Origin: Aphelenchoides besseyi
Lineage: Eukaryota; Nematoda; Chromadorea; Rhabditida; Aphelenchoididae
Reading direction: 5' to 3'
Assembly: GCA_024699855.1 (NCBI GenBank)
Contig: JAMPIQ010000001.1
Span: forward strand, 4,216,001-4,280,000
Length of the DNA: 64,000 bases
Under the pieces are notes generated by a model. The model was given only the letters and a program-made list of their open reading frames with translations, did no database searches and was not told the origin of the DNA. Position numbers and translations under genes: made by a program. How positions within the stretch are numbered: position 1 is the first letter of the stretch; the number at the start of each line of letters is the position of its first letter. Positions 46,139-56,712 of this stretch are shown piece after piece.

Positions 46139-46359
46139 TTATGAAGATGATAATCATCAACAGCAAATCGTACACGAACAGCAGAAGTTAATTTACGGAC
46201 AGCAACGGCAACTGCAGATATTTTTAGCTTTGCTTTAAAATACTGCATTGTGTATTTTAGCACGGTTACAAGTGGATAACTGATTGGAAAGCGTACATCT
46301 TGACTGCGATCACGGGGGCTGTCACAGTGAAGGTGTTCGGCAAGTGGAAAAAACCATAA
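46139..46359 (+). pseudogene. Micro-gene family copy D, degenerate
   Basis: Acceptor TGATTTAG at 46138, charged exon YEDDNHQQQIVHEQQKLIYG..., then exon 3 at 46261-46359: HGYKWITDWKAYILTAITGA, VTVKVFGKWKKP. The second intron end (CATTGTGTATTTTAG) matches copy A, but its donor reads CAG|ATATTT instead of GT. The split ATG is not found upstream, so this copy looks dead. Confidence 0.55.
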
Positions 46360-46432
46360 GCAAGAAGTTTTCGGTTGATTGTAAACGTTGTACGGTTGTT
46401 GACTTTCGAATAAACGTCCATAAACGGCATTG

Positions 46433-46723
46433 GCACTTCTCAGCATCTACTTTTGATTTCCTTGTGTTTCAGTTTTCATAACTTGTCGATTCAAATCAAA
46501 AGACACTTCCTGTGGAATCTTCAATCAATTGCATACCAGTGAACTTTCCTTTTATTCAACTCCAACAGCAATAACAAAGTTACAAATCATAAAGACGGAA
46601 GCGTACGATAAGGAAAAAGAAACAGCCAATTATCTCCACTTGGCCGTGGTTAGCACAAATTGATACCTTTAACCAGAAACATAAACGAGTTTGACCAAAG
46701 ATAATCGACTTAATAATCACCCG
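46433..46723 (-). repeat. Displaced copy of CK2alpha 3' end
   Basis: Reverse complement of 14257-14547, same length. It includes the last codons GGT GAT TAT TAA, the 3'UTR and AATAAA. Sequence upstream of the last codons is not CK2alpha but the micro-gene upstream motif, joined directly at 46723/46724. Several substitutions relative to the native copy, so not brand new. Confidence 0.9.
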
Positions 46724-46814
46724 ATTTTCTCGTGTGTGCCGTTTTGTTCTTTGAGTATTTTTTCGCTCGACGTTGAGATCTTGTTTGATCGTATAACCCA
46801 CACTTTGCATTGGG
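46724..46814 (+). promoter_or_regulatory. Shared upstream motif of the micro-gene family
   Basis: ATTTTCTCGTGTGTGCCGTT, TTTTTTCGCTCGACGTTGAG, TGTTTGATCGTATAACCCAC: about 90% like 50096-50186. It lies about 45 bp before the split ATG of copy E. Confidence 0.5.
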
Positions 46815-46859
46815 CTTTATCGATGATTTGATTTCAGAGTTCGGACTAATCACGCAAAG

Positions 46860-46998
46860 ATGTAAGTTGAATTGGATAAAGGATTAATTTTTGTGTTTTA
46901 GGGACGGATGCGACGGCGGTTGGGGTTTTCAATGTCTGATGTGCTTACTCGCGTGTTTGTTTCTGTCGTCCGCAATATGCGGTTGTTCAGGTCGATAA
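46860..46998 (+). CDS. Micro-gene family copy E, 32-residue Cys-rich membrane peptide
   Basis: AT at 46860-46861, intron GTAAGTTGAATTGGATAAAG, exon 46902-46998. Shares upstream motif, split ATG and first intron with copies B and C, but the coding part is replaced by MDGCDGGWGFQCLMCLL followed by ACLFLSSAICGCSGR. This is one hydrophobic helix with seven cysteines. No coiled coil and no third exon. It may be a diverged or chimeric member; could also be non-coding. Confidence 0.4.
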
Positions 46999-47408
46999 AG
47001 AGTCTCAACGGGGTTTGGCATTTCTGCTGATTCCTCTTCGTCTCTTATTTTCTCTGCAACTCATTTGAGTCCTATGTTTATATGTTGGTTGAAACTGATC
47101 TGCGTGTTTGTCAAAGATCGAGGGGATTTTCGAGCTTTCGACCATCTGCAAATCCTGCAAAAAAGCCATAAAACCTCCGCTCCATTTTTAATTTATGGAC
47201 ACCTTTTTCCCTCTCCACCATTATGAATATCGGTATAAAACGTCCTCTCCTCATCAACACCTTTACCGTTCTCCACGAGCACAAACCCCACTGTCCGAAT
47301 TCTTATTATTACTGTTACGCAATAAACACTCTTCTCGCCTAACAAGGGTTTTTATCAACAGTGTTGTAACCTTCGCTTTTGCACATTCGACACTTCGACT
47401 TTTTAAAA
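46999..47408. other. End of spacer before right arm
   Basis: No coding feature; T/C-rich tracts at 47030-47330. A GGTATAAAACG TATA-like sequence at about 47232 has no gene after it. Confidence 0.3.
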
Positions 47409-47689
47409 AAACTTTGACAACTTTTCATCCGAACCGTCAAATTTCGGCTACAAACTCACCATCGTGTCAGTTGCATGTTTGGAATCGAGAATCGTCGTCA
47501 ACTCTGGAACAAAATCGAGTCGCCAATAGACTCTCTGGTTTCGATCAAATTCGAAATTTAAACGTTTTATTTGCGCAAAACTCTTGAGGATCATAAAGAA
47601 GATCGTAGTAGTTAGAGACCGTAACGAGAAAGTAAAAAATAAGAGCAAAAAATGTTGAACAAAAAGTAAAATTAACGAGGACGAACAGG

Positions 47690-48963
47690 AGTTTGTTGAT
47701 TGATCGCATTTGTTAGATGACTACTGATCTCCTTAACTCCACGATCATATTTTGGAGTTTCGAAAACACGATAGAAACTTTCCGAAGAAACCAATTCTCA
47801 AATTGACGGAAGATCGAAATGTTGCTTTGTAGATGATCTAGGTGGAACTGGAAAAACGTACGTCTACGAAATCCTGTGCCATTTCATCAACGGCAACAAA
47901 AAGAAGTTCTTGACATGTGCTTTCACGGGAATTGCTGCGTTGTTGTTACCGGACGGACGAACATGTCACAAAACATTCGGTCTCGGAGTTCCACTTGATC
48001 GCGATTCCAATTCGAACTTGACAGCGACAAGTCGAGCCGGTAAGATGCTGATGAATGCTGATGCGATCATTTGGGACGAAGCACCGATGGCTCCACGATA
48101 CGCACTCGAAATCGCCGACCGAAAACTCAGAGAATTGATGCAAAGCAGTTTACCATTTGGAGGAAAAATCGTGGTTCTTGGAGGCGACTTTCGACAGATT
48201 CTTCCAGTTTTGAAATACGGCACAGTCAGCAAGACGATAAATTTGTCCATTTGTTCGTCAAGTTTGTGGAAGCACTTTGAGCAGTTGAAGTTAACCAAAA
48301 ACATGCGAACGAAACCAACCGAAGTGCAATTTGCTGATTTCCTTAAACAAGTCGGATAGGGAACTTTGAACGATGCAAACGAACTGATCCAGCTGCCATC
48401 TCATTGCTTAGTCAAGCAAAATCAGGAACAGGAGATTTTTGGCACGCTGATCGAAAAGAAGAAATTCAAGGAAATGGGCAACTCAGCAATTTTGGTGTCG
48501 AAACACATTGGAGTAAACGAATCGAATGAAAAAGTTGTGAAGATGTTGGATGGACAATCAAAAACGTATGTTTCCATTGACTCTGCTATTTATGCTGAAA
48601 ATTGTTCTGACCAAACATTGCTGTTGCCTGAATATCTTAACATAATTGAAGAAGGTTCACTACCGCCTCACAAATTGGAATTGAAGGAAAATGCAATCGT
48701 GATTCTGATCCGGAATTTGTCACAAGAAGATGGACTGTGCAATGGAACTCGAATGTTAATTGTGGCCATGAACGATCACTCTATTGAATGCGAAATCTTA
48801 ACCGGACATTACGCAAAAGAACGACACATCATCCCTCGAATCAACAATACGATCGATTATCGCGGAATGTTCCAACTGAACCGAAAACAGTTCCCACTGA
48901 AATTGGCCTTTGCAATGACCATCAACAAAGGTCAAGGTCAGACGTTCGAACGAGTTGATTTGG
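47690..48963 (+). pseudogene. Helitron helicase fragment, right arm
   Basis: Same content as 31634-32907. Here the frame runs unbroken from the P-loop side through LPDGRTCHKTFGLG, IIWDEAP and GGDFRQILPVLK to a TAG at 48357-48359, and again from 48366 into the mariner junction (FERVDLD|ARRC). The extra T of the left arm is absent. Confidence 0.88.
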
Positions 48964-49558
48964 ATGCAAGACGGTGCACCGCCGCATTTTTCGGTTGCAG
49001 TCCGGGATTGGTTGAACGACACGTTTTCACTGCGCTGAATGGGTCCGTAGAGCTCCGGCAACCCCAGCTCCTCATCGGTGGCCTCCGTATAGTCCCGACC
49101 TACCTCCTTGTGACTTCTTTCTTTGGGGATATGTCAAAGGAAAAATCTACCGTACTCAACCAACGGATTTGAACGACTTGCAAAGTCGAATCGAATTTGC
49201 CGCAGGATATGGTGGTGAATCGTGCAATTACGGATTATGAACGTCGATTGGAACTGGTTATCGATAATGATGGAAAACACGTTGAAATTTGAAGCATAAA
49301 CTTTTTGATTTTAGCCAACCAAGCCCCATGCGAAATTTTGAGTGGAAAAAAATGAAAGAGAGAACGCAAGTGAAAGAAAGCGCTCATTTCAGAAATTTGC
49401 TTCTATCGATGACTTCCGTCGAGAAATCTGTATCGAATTTGATATGAAACAAAAATGCAAACTTCAAGCTATTCAACAGAAAAAGTTTCATAAAAATCGG
49501 TTCACGCATAAAAAAGTTATAAGCGTGTAAAAATGAGGATTTCAGCTGGGACACCCTG
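48964..49558 (+). pseudogene. Mariner-like transposase C-terminal fragment, right arm
   Basis: Inverted copy of 31039-31633, with QDGAPPHF, WPPYSPDLPPCDFFLWG and terminal TIR CAGCTGGGACACCCTG at 49558. Confidence 0.85.
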
Positions 49559-49560
49559 TA

Positions 49561-49817
49561 CTTTTCCAAAAATCTGAACTTCTTTGACATATTTGATCAC
49601 TGATTCGTGCTTCAATTTGAATACACGTGAGACTAAATCCGGTCGATCAGAAGCATCTTGATTTCGATCCAAGTTTTTATTAATTTCTCTCCATTCGGAT
49701 TACATGTCATTGTGATAAAAAGGTCTGGCAACGAATGTCTGTCGAACAACGGTCTCTGAGCCACCCATTGAACGACGTTTTGAACGACGTGAACGTTCCG
49801 GGTATATTCCAGCAAAA
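49561..49817 (-). pseudogene. Helitron Rep N-terminal fragment, right arm
   Basis: Inverted copy of 30780-31036 (LPDLFITMTCN, DASDRPD). Confidence 0.75.
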
Positions 49818-50095
49818 TCACTCGTTTGAACTCATTCATTGATTTAGCCGCAGAGAACGAGAGTTTTATGTTCGAAGGTGCATATTTTCCGCATAAAATA
49901 TCCAAATTATGTCTATGCACTAACTTCTGTGTAATAAGTCATTGTAGCAAATTGCATGTTTTAATGAGTACACTGTGTAAACACTGCAATACACTTTTCT
50001 GGAAATTCTGATTTGAATTTATATCAGAGATTTTCTAGCAATTTGATAGTTTTCACTCTTTCACGCGCAAAGCCTAAGCTTTGTTTTCACGCGGA

Positions 50096-50186
50096 TTTTC
50101 TCGTGTGTGGCGTTTTGTTCTTTGAGCATTTTTTCGCTCGACGTTGAGATTTTGTCTGATCGTATAGTCCACACTTTGTATGGGGT
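50096..50186 (+). promoter_or_regulatory. Shared upstream motif of the micro-gene family (right arm)
   Basis: TTTTCTCGTGTGTGGCGTTT, CATTTTTTCGCTCGACGTTG, CTGATCGTATAGTCCACACT. Followed by the MITE, then micro-gene exon 1. Confidence 0.5.
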
Positions 50187-50202
50187 TTTTACTAATCATT
50201 TA

Positions 50203-50922
50203 CAGAGCGTCCCAGCTGAAACTCTTTATTTGAAACGCGCCGCATAATTCGAGTTATTAACCAATTTTTATGCGGTTTTCTGTACTTGATAGAAAATTTA
50301 TGGAAATTTTGTTTTGCATAAACAGATTTTTTGAATTTGATACATAATCATAAGAAATGTTCATTTTGCTGAAGTGTTTGGTTTTAAGCGGAAAAAATCG
50401 CGTGCAAATGCGTTGTGTGTGGTTCATTTCACAGCGCTTCACAAAAATGTCTTGGTCACCAGTTGAGAAAGCGTTCTGCGTGATCGAGTACGGCAAGCCA
50501 AACAGTCCGATTTCCGTTCAACGTGCCTTCCGCCGACACTTTAATCTTCCTCCACGTGCTCCCGTTCCGAATGCTTCGAATTTCTCGACTTGATTTGACA
50601 ACTTTTTGCAGCGGGACGATGTTCACAAAAGACATGGACCTGAGGAAAGGTTGAGATTTGAACGATAAACAGTTGAAAAACAGTCAAAGATCTTTTCTGA
50701 AAAGTGGAGAGAAAGACCACACGCAGCGCATTTGCACGCGATTTTCCCCGCTCGGAACTGAACACCTCACCAAAATGCGAACTTCAAATGATTCTGAAAA
50801 TCTTTTGAAAGGAAACAAAATTTCCAGGTGTCCACTATCATGTGCAAAAAATCGCATAAAATGATCAAGAAATGACCGAGAAATACGCGTTTGCAATAAA
50901 GAGTTTCAGCTGGGACACCCTG
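50203..50922 (+). mobile_element. DUF4817 MITE, right arm
   Basis: Inverted copy of 29675-30394 with the same TIRs and TA flanks. Confidence 0.85.
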
Positions 50923-50962
50923 TACTTTGAGATCGTTACTCGTTGTATCACCAATTAGCCAA

Positions 50963-52125
50963 ATGTAAGTTGAAGTTTTTGGAATGGTTAATTTTTATTT
51001 GTTTTTAGGATAATCAGCAAAAAATTATTGATGAGCAACAGCAAACGATCCAGGAGGACGAACGGCTGGCGCAGCTGCGACAAGAAAGGATCCTACTACT
51101 ACAACAAATTAATCATGAATACCGAGAAATGATTGATCAAAAACAGCAGCTGGAGGTAGTTTTATCTTTACTTTGAAATTATCAGGCTATCAAAGAAGTT
51201 TTCCGTTTTTAAGACTTCCAAAAATTTATTTTAAAATGAAACAACAACAAAATCAAACGGTGTATTTGCCATCAGTATCTAGGACTGTTTGCCATTTATC
51301 ACACAGCTTTGAATTCCATCAGCGTACCACTGTGCCGAATGTAAAGCGAAGAAAGCGGTCAACGTGTTCTTTAAGTCCTCTTCTTTTTCGAACTTTTTTC
51401 GCTCATATAATGGCTTAGGGATTGGAAAGATGCTAATGTGATGGAGTGAGATCTGGCGAGTAAGAAGGGTGCGGTAAAACTGACCAGCCAAGTTCCTGAA
51501 TCTTTTTACACGTCTTCTTAGCAACATGAGGTCGCGCGTTGTCGTGCAGCAAGAGAACTTCGCTTTGTCGTGCCGGTAGTTTCGAGCAAATCAACTGAGC
51601 ACAGTAATAATCAGCAGTAATAGCCGTTGCTTTTGGTAACAGATTCCAATGCACAACGCCCTTCATATTCCACCAAACAGAGATCATAACCTTTTTGGGA
51701 TGGAATTCCGGTTTTGGTATTGAAACTCCAGGAGCATTTGGGTCCAGCCATTGTTGTTTACGGGAATCGTTGTAATAAAGAACTCCCTTCTCATTACCTG
51801 TAATGACGTTCTTCATCCAATTCTTTCCGCGCCGAAATGTCAGCAGTTGAAGACGAGCCTCGATTCTGCGATTTTTTATTTCGTCTGTCAACTTGGGTGG
51901 CACTAAAGTTCCGTATTGACGGGAAAAACTTATTTGACTGCCTGATATTCTATCGATATTTACTTCTGCTCTCTAGTAAATTCAAAAGATTCGATTCCTA
52001 ACTTTCAAAATATTAAACATTTAAAATTGTAGAAGCAACAAAAACTTCATTATTACTGTCGCTGTGTTATCGCTGCAATTGTTGGAGGCTCCGTAACCTG
52101 GCTTTGGAGCCACTGCAGCTGTTGA
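50963..52125 (+). pseudogene. Micro-gene family copy B', right arm, first acceptor altered
   Basis: Same exons as copy B in plus orientation (exon 2 about 51008-51155, exon 3 52033-52125). At the first acceptor this arm reads TTTTTAG|GATAATC where the left reads TTTTAG|GGATAATC. Splicing at the AG now drops one base after AT|, so MDNQQ... would be out of frame. The mariner at 51182-51945 is in intron 2, as in the left arm. Confidence 0.6.
51182..51945 (-). mobile_element. Inactive mariner, right arm
   Basis: Inverted copy of 28652-29415, same lost catalytic residues. Confidence 0.88.
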
Positions 52126-52923
52126 AGTCGGTTTAGGTTTGAATATCATAACAAATAAAACAAATTTTGCACACAATGTCGTTTTTACTAATTGTCGCTA
52201 TTTTAGAATGACTACACAAGCAAGAAAACGGTCGAGCCCCCGTTACGGGGAACTTTCCTTCAACGGCTACAATGCCATGTATTCAATTCAAACACGACCA
52301 ACTTCCAAAACACCTTTTATCTAAACTTACGAACCGACGATTTGCTGTTTCAATACGAAACTCAATAAACACACTCCAAACTACCATCAGACAATTGTAA
52401 TCATCTGTCATGTTTGGTTGTTCTCACTACTCATCACATCTCTATACTCTTCCAATTCTTCTCATTTGCTAACCAAAAAGAACGTTCTTCACTCTAAGTG
52501 ATCATTTTTAAGCATATTGCCGACAATCAAAAACAAAACCAGATCATTTTCATGAGCTCTCCCTGAAAACCTAATCTTAATTTCCCACAAAACCGATAGC
52601 TTTAAACGAATGCCTGTTGTCGGCATCAAAACAGAAACCGTGCATTATTTCAATTTTTCGAACATCTCTCAAACTTTTACCGCCAAACTCGCTGAAACCC
52701 AATCATTTCCATTGTCTCAACTGCCGCACTACAAAACAATCCGTTTATAGGAAATTGATTTCTTTAATCCCTAACAGTAATCCTTCAGTTAGTTGTTTGA
52801 AAGAAATGGTATTACGCAAACAACTTTATTCGCCTCAAAATCACAAAACAAAAACACAATCAATTCAATTGAGGCGTGCACGTTTGAAGTCGGACGACGA
52901 TTCGATAGCACGGATGGCACTTT

Positions 52924-53154
52924 CTACGGATAAGAGTTCTCCGTCGCGTAGTTAATGATGATTTCTGAAAACAACGGCATGTCAAAATGATTGTAAACAC
53001 GCGTAACATACCATCGCCTCGAAAACGACCCTTAACTCCAATTGGCTTGCGTTTCTCCAACATTGCAACAACGAACTTCTCAATTTCACTGACCATTCCC
53101 ATCATGATTCCTCCGTTCGTGATCGAGCCACGCAGCGTGTGACCGCTCCGGCGG
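52924..53154 (-). pseudogene. Duplicated 3' end of the 26.9-27.7 kb gene
   Basis: Exon 3 from RRSGHTLRGS onwards plus exon 4 (EIIINYATENSYP) in minus orientation, without exons 1-2 or promoter. Arose with the inverted duplication. Confidence 0.9.
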
Positions 53155-53815
53155 TGTGGTTGGAAATGCTCAGCCAGTAGTTGGTGAGGCCACCAGTTTG
53201 TTGGGCGGCTGCAAACAACCCGGAGCTTTGACCAAAATTGTCAAATTGCTAAATTTGCCCGGAGCCGTCGATCCCGCTCAATTTGTCTAATTGCTCTCGA
53301 TTTTGACTCAATTGGATTCCATTCTTACGCAGATCACCTGCACCGTTGACTCGTTGATACCGTTGGAAGGTGGCAGTGGATCGGCCAGTGGACTCGACGG
53401 TCTATTGGAAGAGCTGAGAACAATTCTAAACATTCCATCGAACGTCGATTTGGTTCCTTTCCTTCAACGTTTGTTAAAGGTCATCGAGAAGCTTTTGGAT
53501 CAATTGCTCGGAAATGTCAGCGGATTGTTGGATCAACTTTTGGACGATGTCACTCATTTGGTTAATGGAGTGATCGACATCCTGAATCCCGTCCTGAACA
53601 ACTTGACCGGACTGTTGGGAATTCCAGAGGGCGTGTTGCCGTTGGATTTTATCCAACAACTAATTCCTCAATTGCAAAAGATTCTCGACCAACTTCTCGG
53701 TCAATTGGGATTGCCGGTCGGATTGCAATCTCTCTTGTTTCTTAGTATCAATAAACAGGTATATCAATTCACAGCTTTTATGGATCACGTGGACAATCAC
53801 TTATTTTGCGATTGA
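53155..53815 (+). pseudogene. 5'-truncated leucine-rich amphipathic helical protein
   Basis: The frame is open right from the arm edge (VVGNAQPVVGEATSLLGGCK, LTKIVKLLNLPGAVDPAQFV). It meets TAA at 53288-53290 where CAA would suit, then runs on to 53815. Repeats of the type LLDQLLGNVSGLLDQLLDDV and LLGQLGLPVGLQSLL make long amphipathic helices. AATAAA falls in the frame at 53749-53754, so the true end may be before it. No family recognised. The start was cut off by the inverted duplication. Confidence 0.6.
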
Positions 53816-54702
53816 GCGTAAGAACGAACATACGGCGACCAAACCGGAAAGACCTCAATCTCACGAGTGAATTTGTTAAAGAATGGATAAGTCTGAAATG
53901 TTCAAATCAGTTAAGAAAGAAACACAAACCTTGTAGAACTTGATCAACTTCCCAATCGATCCAAATTTGTTAGAACGAGGATCTCCGTAGTCAACACGAT
54001 AGTTCGTTTCGTTGTTCGCATTCTTTGACTTCTCAATCGGAAAACAAAAGAACTAAACAAAATCATTGGCTGCAGAGTTATGATTACCTCTCCATTGTTT
54101 GAACGGTAAGCGATGGTGAGCGGCAGACTGAAAGGCACGATCTTTGGATTCTTTGGCAAACAGTAGAAGAGTCGAAATGAACTTTTCGGAACAAATTTGG
54201 AGATATCGAATGGACGATGAGCTCCCAAGAAGCACTGAGCCAACTCGTCGGTTTGTTCCGATTGAACCCATTTGTAATTGGACGGGAATGGCGAAGAAGA
54301 TTGTAAATAATCGACGGTACTTTTGGGAGGTGATGAGATGTCTGATTGCGATGGCTGAGTTGGACTGTGCAATTCGGGAGTCATGTTCAAAATCATCGAT
54401 TGTTGAATCTTCTGATTACCGCAAGCAGAAGACTGTGGAGGTGCGGTCAGTGAATTATTGGAACCAAATTCATCCGAATGAACTTCAACGTTTGTTTCTG
54501 TTGAACTTGCAAACGATGAACGACTCTGAAAAACATGGTAAGTCGTTGACAGTCCATTTCTTCTTACCGATTTCTGTCCCGTAAAGTCGCTTTCGAAAAC
54601 GTCAGTGATCGTTCGCCTGTCACTCGAATAAGCAGAAGCGTCATCTGTCGATCTAAACAACTTGGTTAAATCTGCACTTGTAACTTCAATTCACTTCTTC
54701 AT
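53797..54702 (-). CDS. SH2-like domain protein, nematode type
   Basis: Minus exons 54702-54695, 54652-54568, 54525-54089, 54052-53930, 53892-53797. The start ATGAAGAA|GTGAATTG is inferred from phase. The N-terminal half is Ser/Pro-rich with many potential phosphosites. From CFLGAHRPFDISKFVPKSSF through LTIAYRSNNGEFFCFPI to FGSIGKLIKFYKTYPFF the pattern resembles a divergent SH2 fold (G-x-F...L-x-Y...F-x-S-I-x-x-L-I-x-x-Y). The usual FLVR arginine is not evident, so phosphotyrosine binding is doubtful. The second intron is 42 nt without a stop, so its retention would keep the frame. Its 3' end overlaps the neighbouring gene tail to tail. Confidence 0.55.
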
Positions 54703-54765
54703 TTCAGACCCAGTAGGAACAACCGAATTTCTCCGACCGATCAATTAAATCGAATAGAAGTTACT

Positions 54766-55048
54766 ATATAAATGGGTTGTTGTTTATTTCAAAGAATCTG
54801 CATGACTTCAATTATTCAAACAACAACAAGTACTGGTCAGTTTAAACGAAGAAACAAGTGTGTTTATTGCGGTATTCTTTCACTTCTTTAAATCGGGGGA
54901 CAATCGTTACAATTACCAGCTTTGCTATCAACCAACCGGTACTCGATTGTTGTTTGACGATTATCAGTGGAAAGCGACGATTCTGCCTAGTATCTCCACT
55001 CAATCGACAACAAAAGCGCTGCACAACATAAATCGAAATACCAGTTGA
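54766..55048 (+). other. Possible small plus-strand gene, unresolved
   Basis: TATATAAATGG at 54764 precedes ATG 54808 (MTSIIQTTTSTGQFKRRNKC..., 29 codons). An overlapping longer frame from 54860 reads FIAVFFHFFKSGDNRYNYQL... to a stop at 55048, with AATAAA just after. No splice pair connects them convincingly. Confidence 0.25.
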
Positions 55049-55089
55049 ATAAAAAAAGAAGTTTATTGAAGACTTTTGATGACCAATTT

Positions 55090-56044
55090 TTAAGCGATGG
55101 GTCGCCATTTAACGGAAAAAATTCTTTGTAAGTGGTGCATTTGATTTTGAACTGTTCGCAACGGAGTTGGAAACTTATCGCCTTTTGGAAACAAAATACG
55201 AGTAATCTAAAAAAGACATCTATTCGATGTACAGGAAGAACGAACCTCGTCGATCAGTCCAACGCAATCCAAGTGGTTTTCGTACGCTTCTGCCGACTCT
55301 CGTCGCAAATTTTCGCGTCGTTCGCGCGTCGCCAACACCATAGCCCTGAGATCATTGTTTAATCAACAGAACTTACGTACTTACTCTTGAGTTCGTTGCA
55401 GTGTTCTTCGGTACACGGCATCACGTTGTTTGAGGGCTTTCAAGACCTTGATTCCAATATCCGAATCAGTTTTTGTAACAATGGGCTCGAGAAGCGACAA
55501 AAGTTTCGGGTAATTTTGTTCTATTTGTGACATCAACTCACTACAATCTTCGAAGTGAACTGATCGTTGAATCTGAGCAAGAACTGAGCACAAATAAAAG
55601 ACTACAAACCTTTTGTCCGAAACTTAGTTTCGAGTAATGAGATTGACGAGAAATTGGAGCAGAAAGATGCGTCTGCGGACTGAAACACTCGTTACAACAA
55701 ACGTTGATTGTTTCTTACCGGCCATCAGTTAGTGCGGAATTCGGTCGATTTTGATCCAGAACGCTGAGTGGGCGTTTACACGTGACACACGTTGACGAGT
55801 TGTTGTTGGAGCTGACGGCGCTGAAAACACTCGGCGGTCGTTCCAAAGGAAAATCAACAGAAACCGGACGTTCATATTCTAGTCGAGAAGAGATACGCGC
55901 TGATCGAATTTGACGGTCCAAACTTTGATGTCTTTTTCGTTGACGATTCTCATCGATCGTCTCCTGAAGTGAACGTAGACGACCACGTAGCTCTCGACAT
56001 GTCAGTGAATTCAAATTACTCGTCCAATAATTGTTGTTCTCCAT
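55090..56044 (-). CDS. Unrecognised coiled-coil/basic protein
   Basis: Minus exons 56044-55719, 55679-55610, 55572-55385, 55345-55246, 55206-55090, about 267 residues. Starts MENNNYWTSNLNSLTCRELR. An Arg-rich helix (LRSLQETIDENRQRKRH), a Ser/Pro segment with CVTCKRPLS, then a helical C-terminal half (QIEQNYPKLLSLLEP, ATRERRENLRRESAEAYENH) and SVKWRPIA at the end. All phases agree, so it is a real gene. I do not recognise the family. Confidence 0.75.
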
Positions 56045-56712
56045 CTGCTAAAAAAATCGACGAGATCCAGTTGATCGGCTGCAAATCAAAAGTTCCGATA
56101 AAAGGACGCCAACTTTGCTATCGACTTTTCGTTGGGAAACTGACTTTCACACTCAAGCAGCACAATTTCAACAAGTGATGTCGTCTACGAAGGCATTACT
56201 GAATGGATCAATCAACAATGATCGCGTTTAGATCAGAGCGATTCTATGCGTTTCATTAGCTCTTCTTCAAGCTTACCGAACTCTTTTACAGTTGCGCGCA
56301 AAGTTAACGTTTAATACCGATAGCTTGGAACGAAAAGTTTCATGATGGCATCGAAACAGCGATTTCAAAACTCCCCGATTCCTGAACATTTCATTTTACG
56401 ACCGTTTGTTTTTGTGCCCACAAACCATCTACATGGTAACACAGTTAGTAGTCCCGCTAACTCCGTTGTCCATTGCACAACTCTGACGGTAAATTAATGT
56501 CTTGAACAATAATTGTTTCGTTACTTGATTGCAATAAAAACATAACAAGATTGAGAAATCCGATAATCAAACGTTAGACACAAACTTGTGTTTTTTAAAG
56601 AGGAGTAAACAGAATTTGCATAGAAAGGTTATTTTTGCTAGAACACTCATCTGCTCGTCATTTGCTTCTCGTTCATCGATCGTGTTCAGTTTGATCGTAC
56701 ACGACTGTCGAG
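56045..56712. other. Divergent intergenic region
   Basis: About 670 bp between divergent genes; no coding exon seen. Confidence 0.4.

Larger units (their letters stand above)
47409..53154 (-). repeat. Right arm of 5.75-kb inverted duplication
   Basis: Inverted near-identical copy of 27442-33187. It ends at CCGCTCCGGCGG|TGTGG inside what is otherwise the frame of a leucine-rich gene. It starts at AAACTTTG. Carries the same truncated gene end, micro-gene B, mariner, MITE, Rep and helicase fragments. Confidence 0.93.

Noticed and set aside
27442..53154. A single giant transposon with 5.7-kb terminal inverted repeats
   Set aside because: The left outer edge lies inside an intact host gene with no target duplication, so the left arm is native host DNA and the structure is a segmental inverted duplication.
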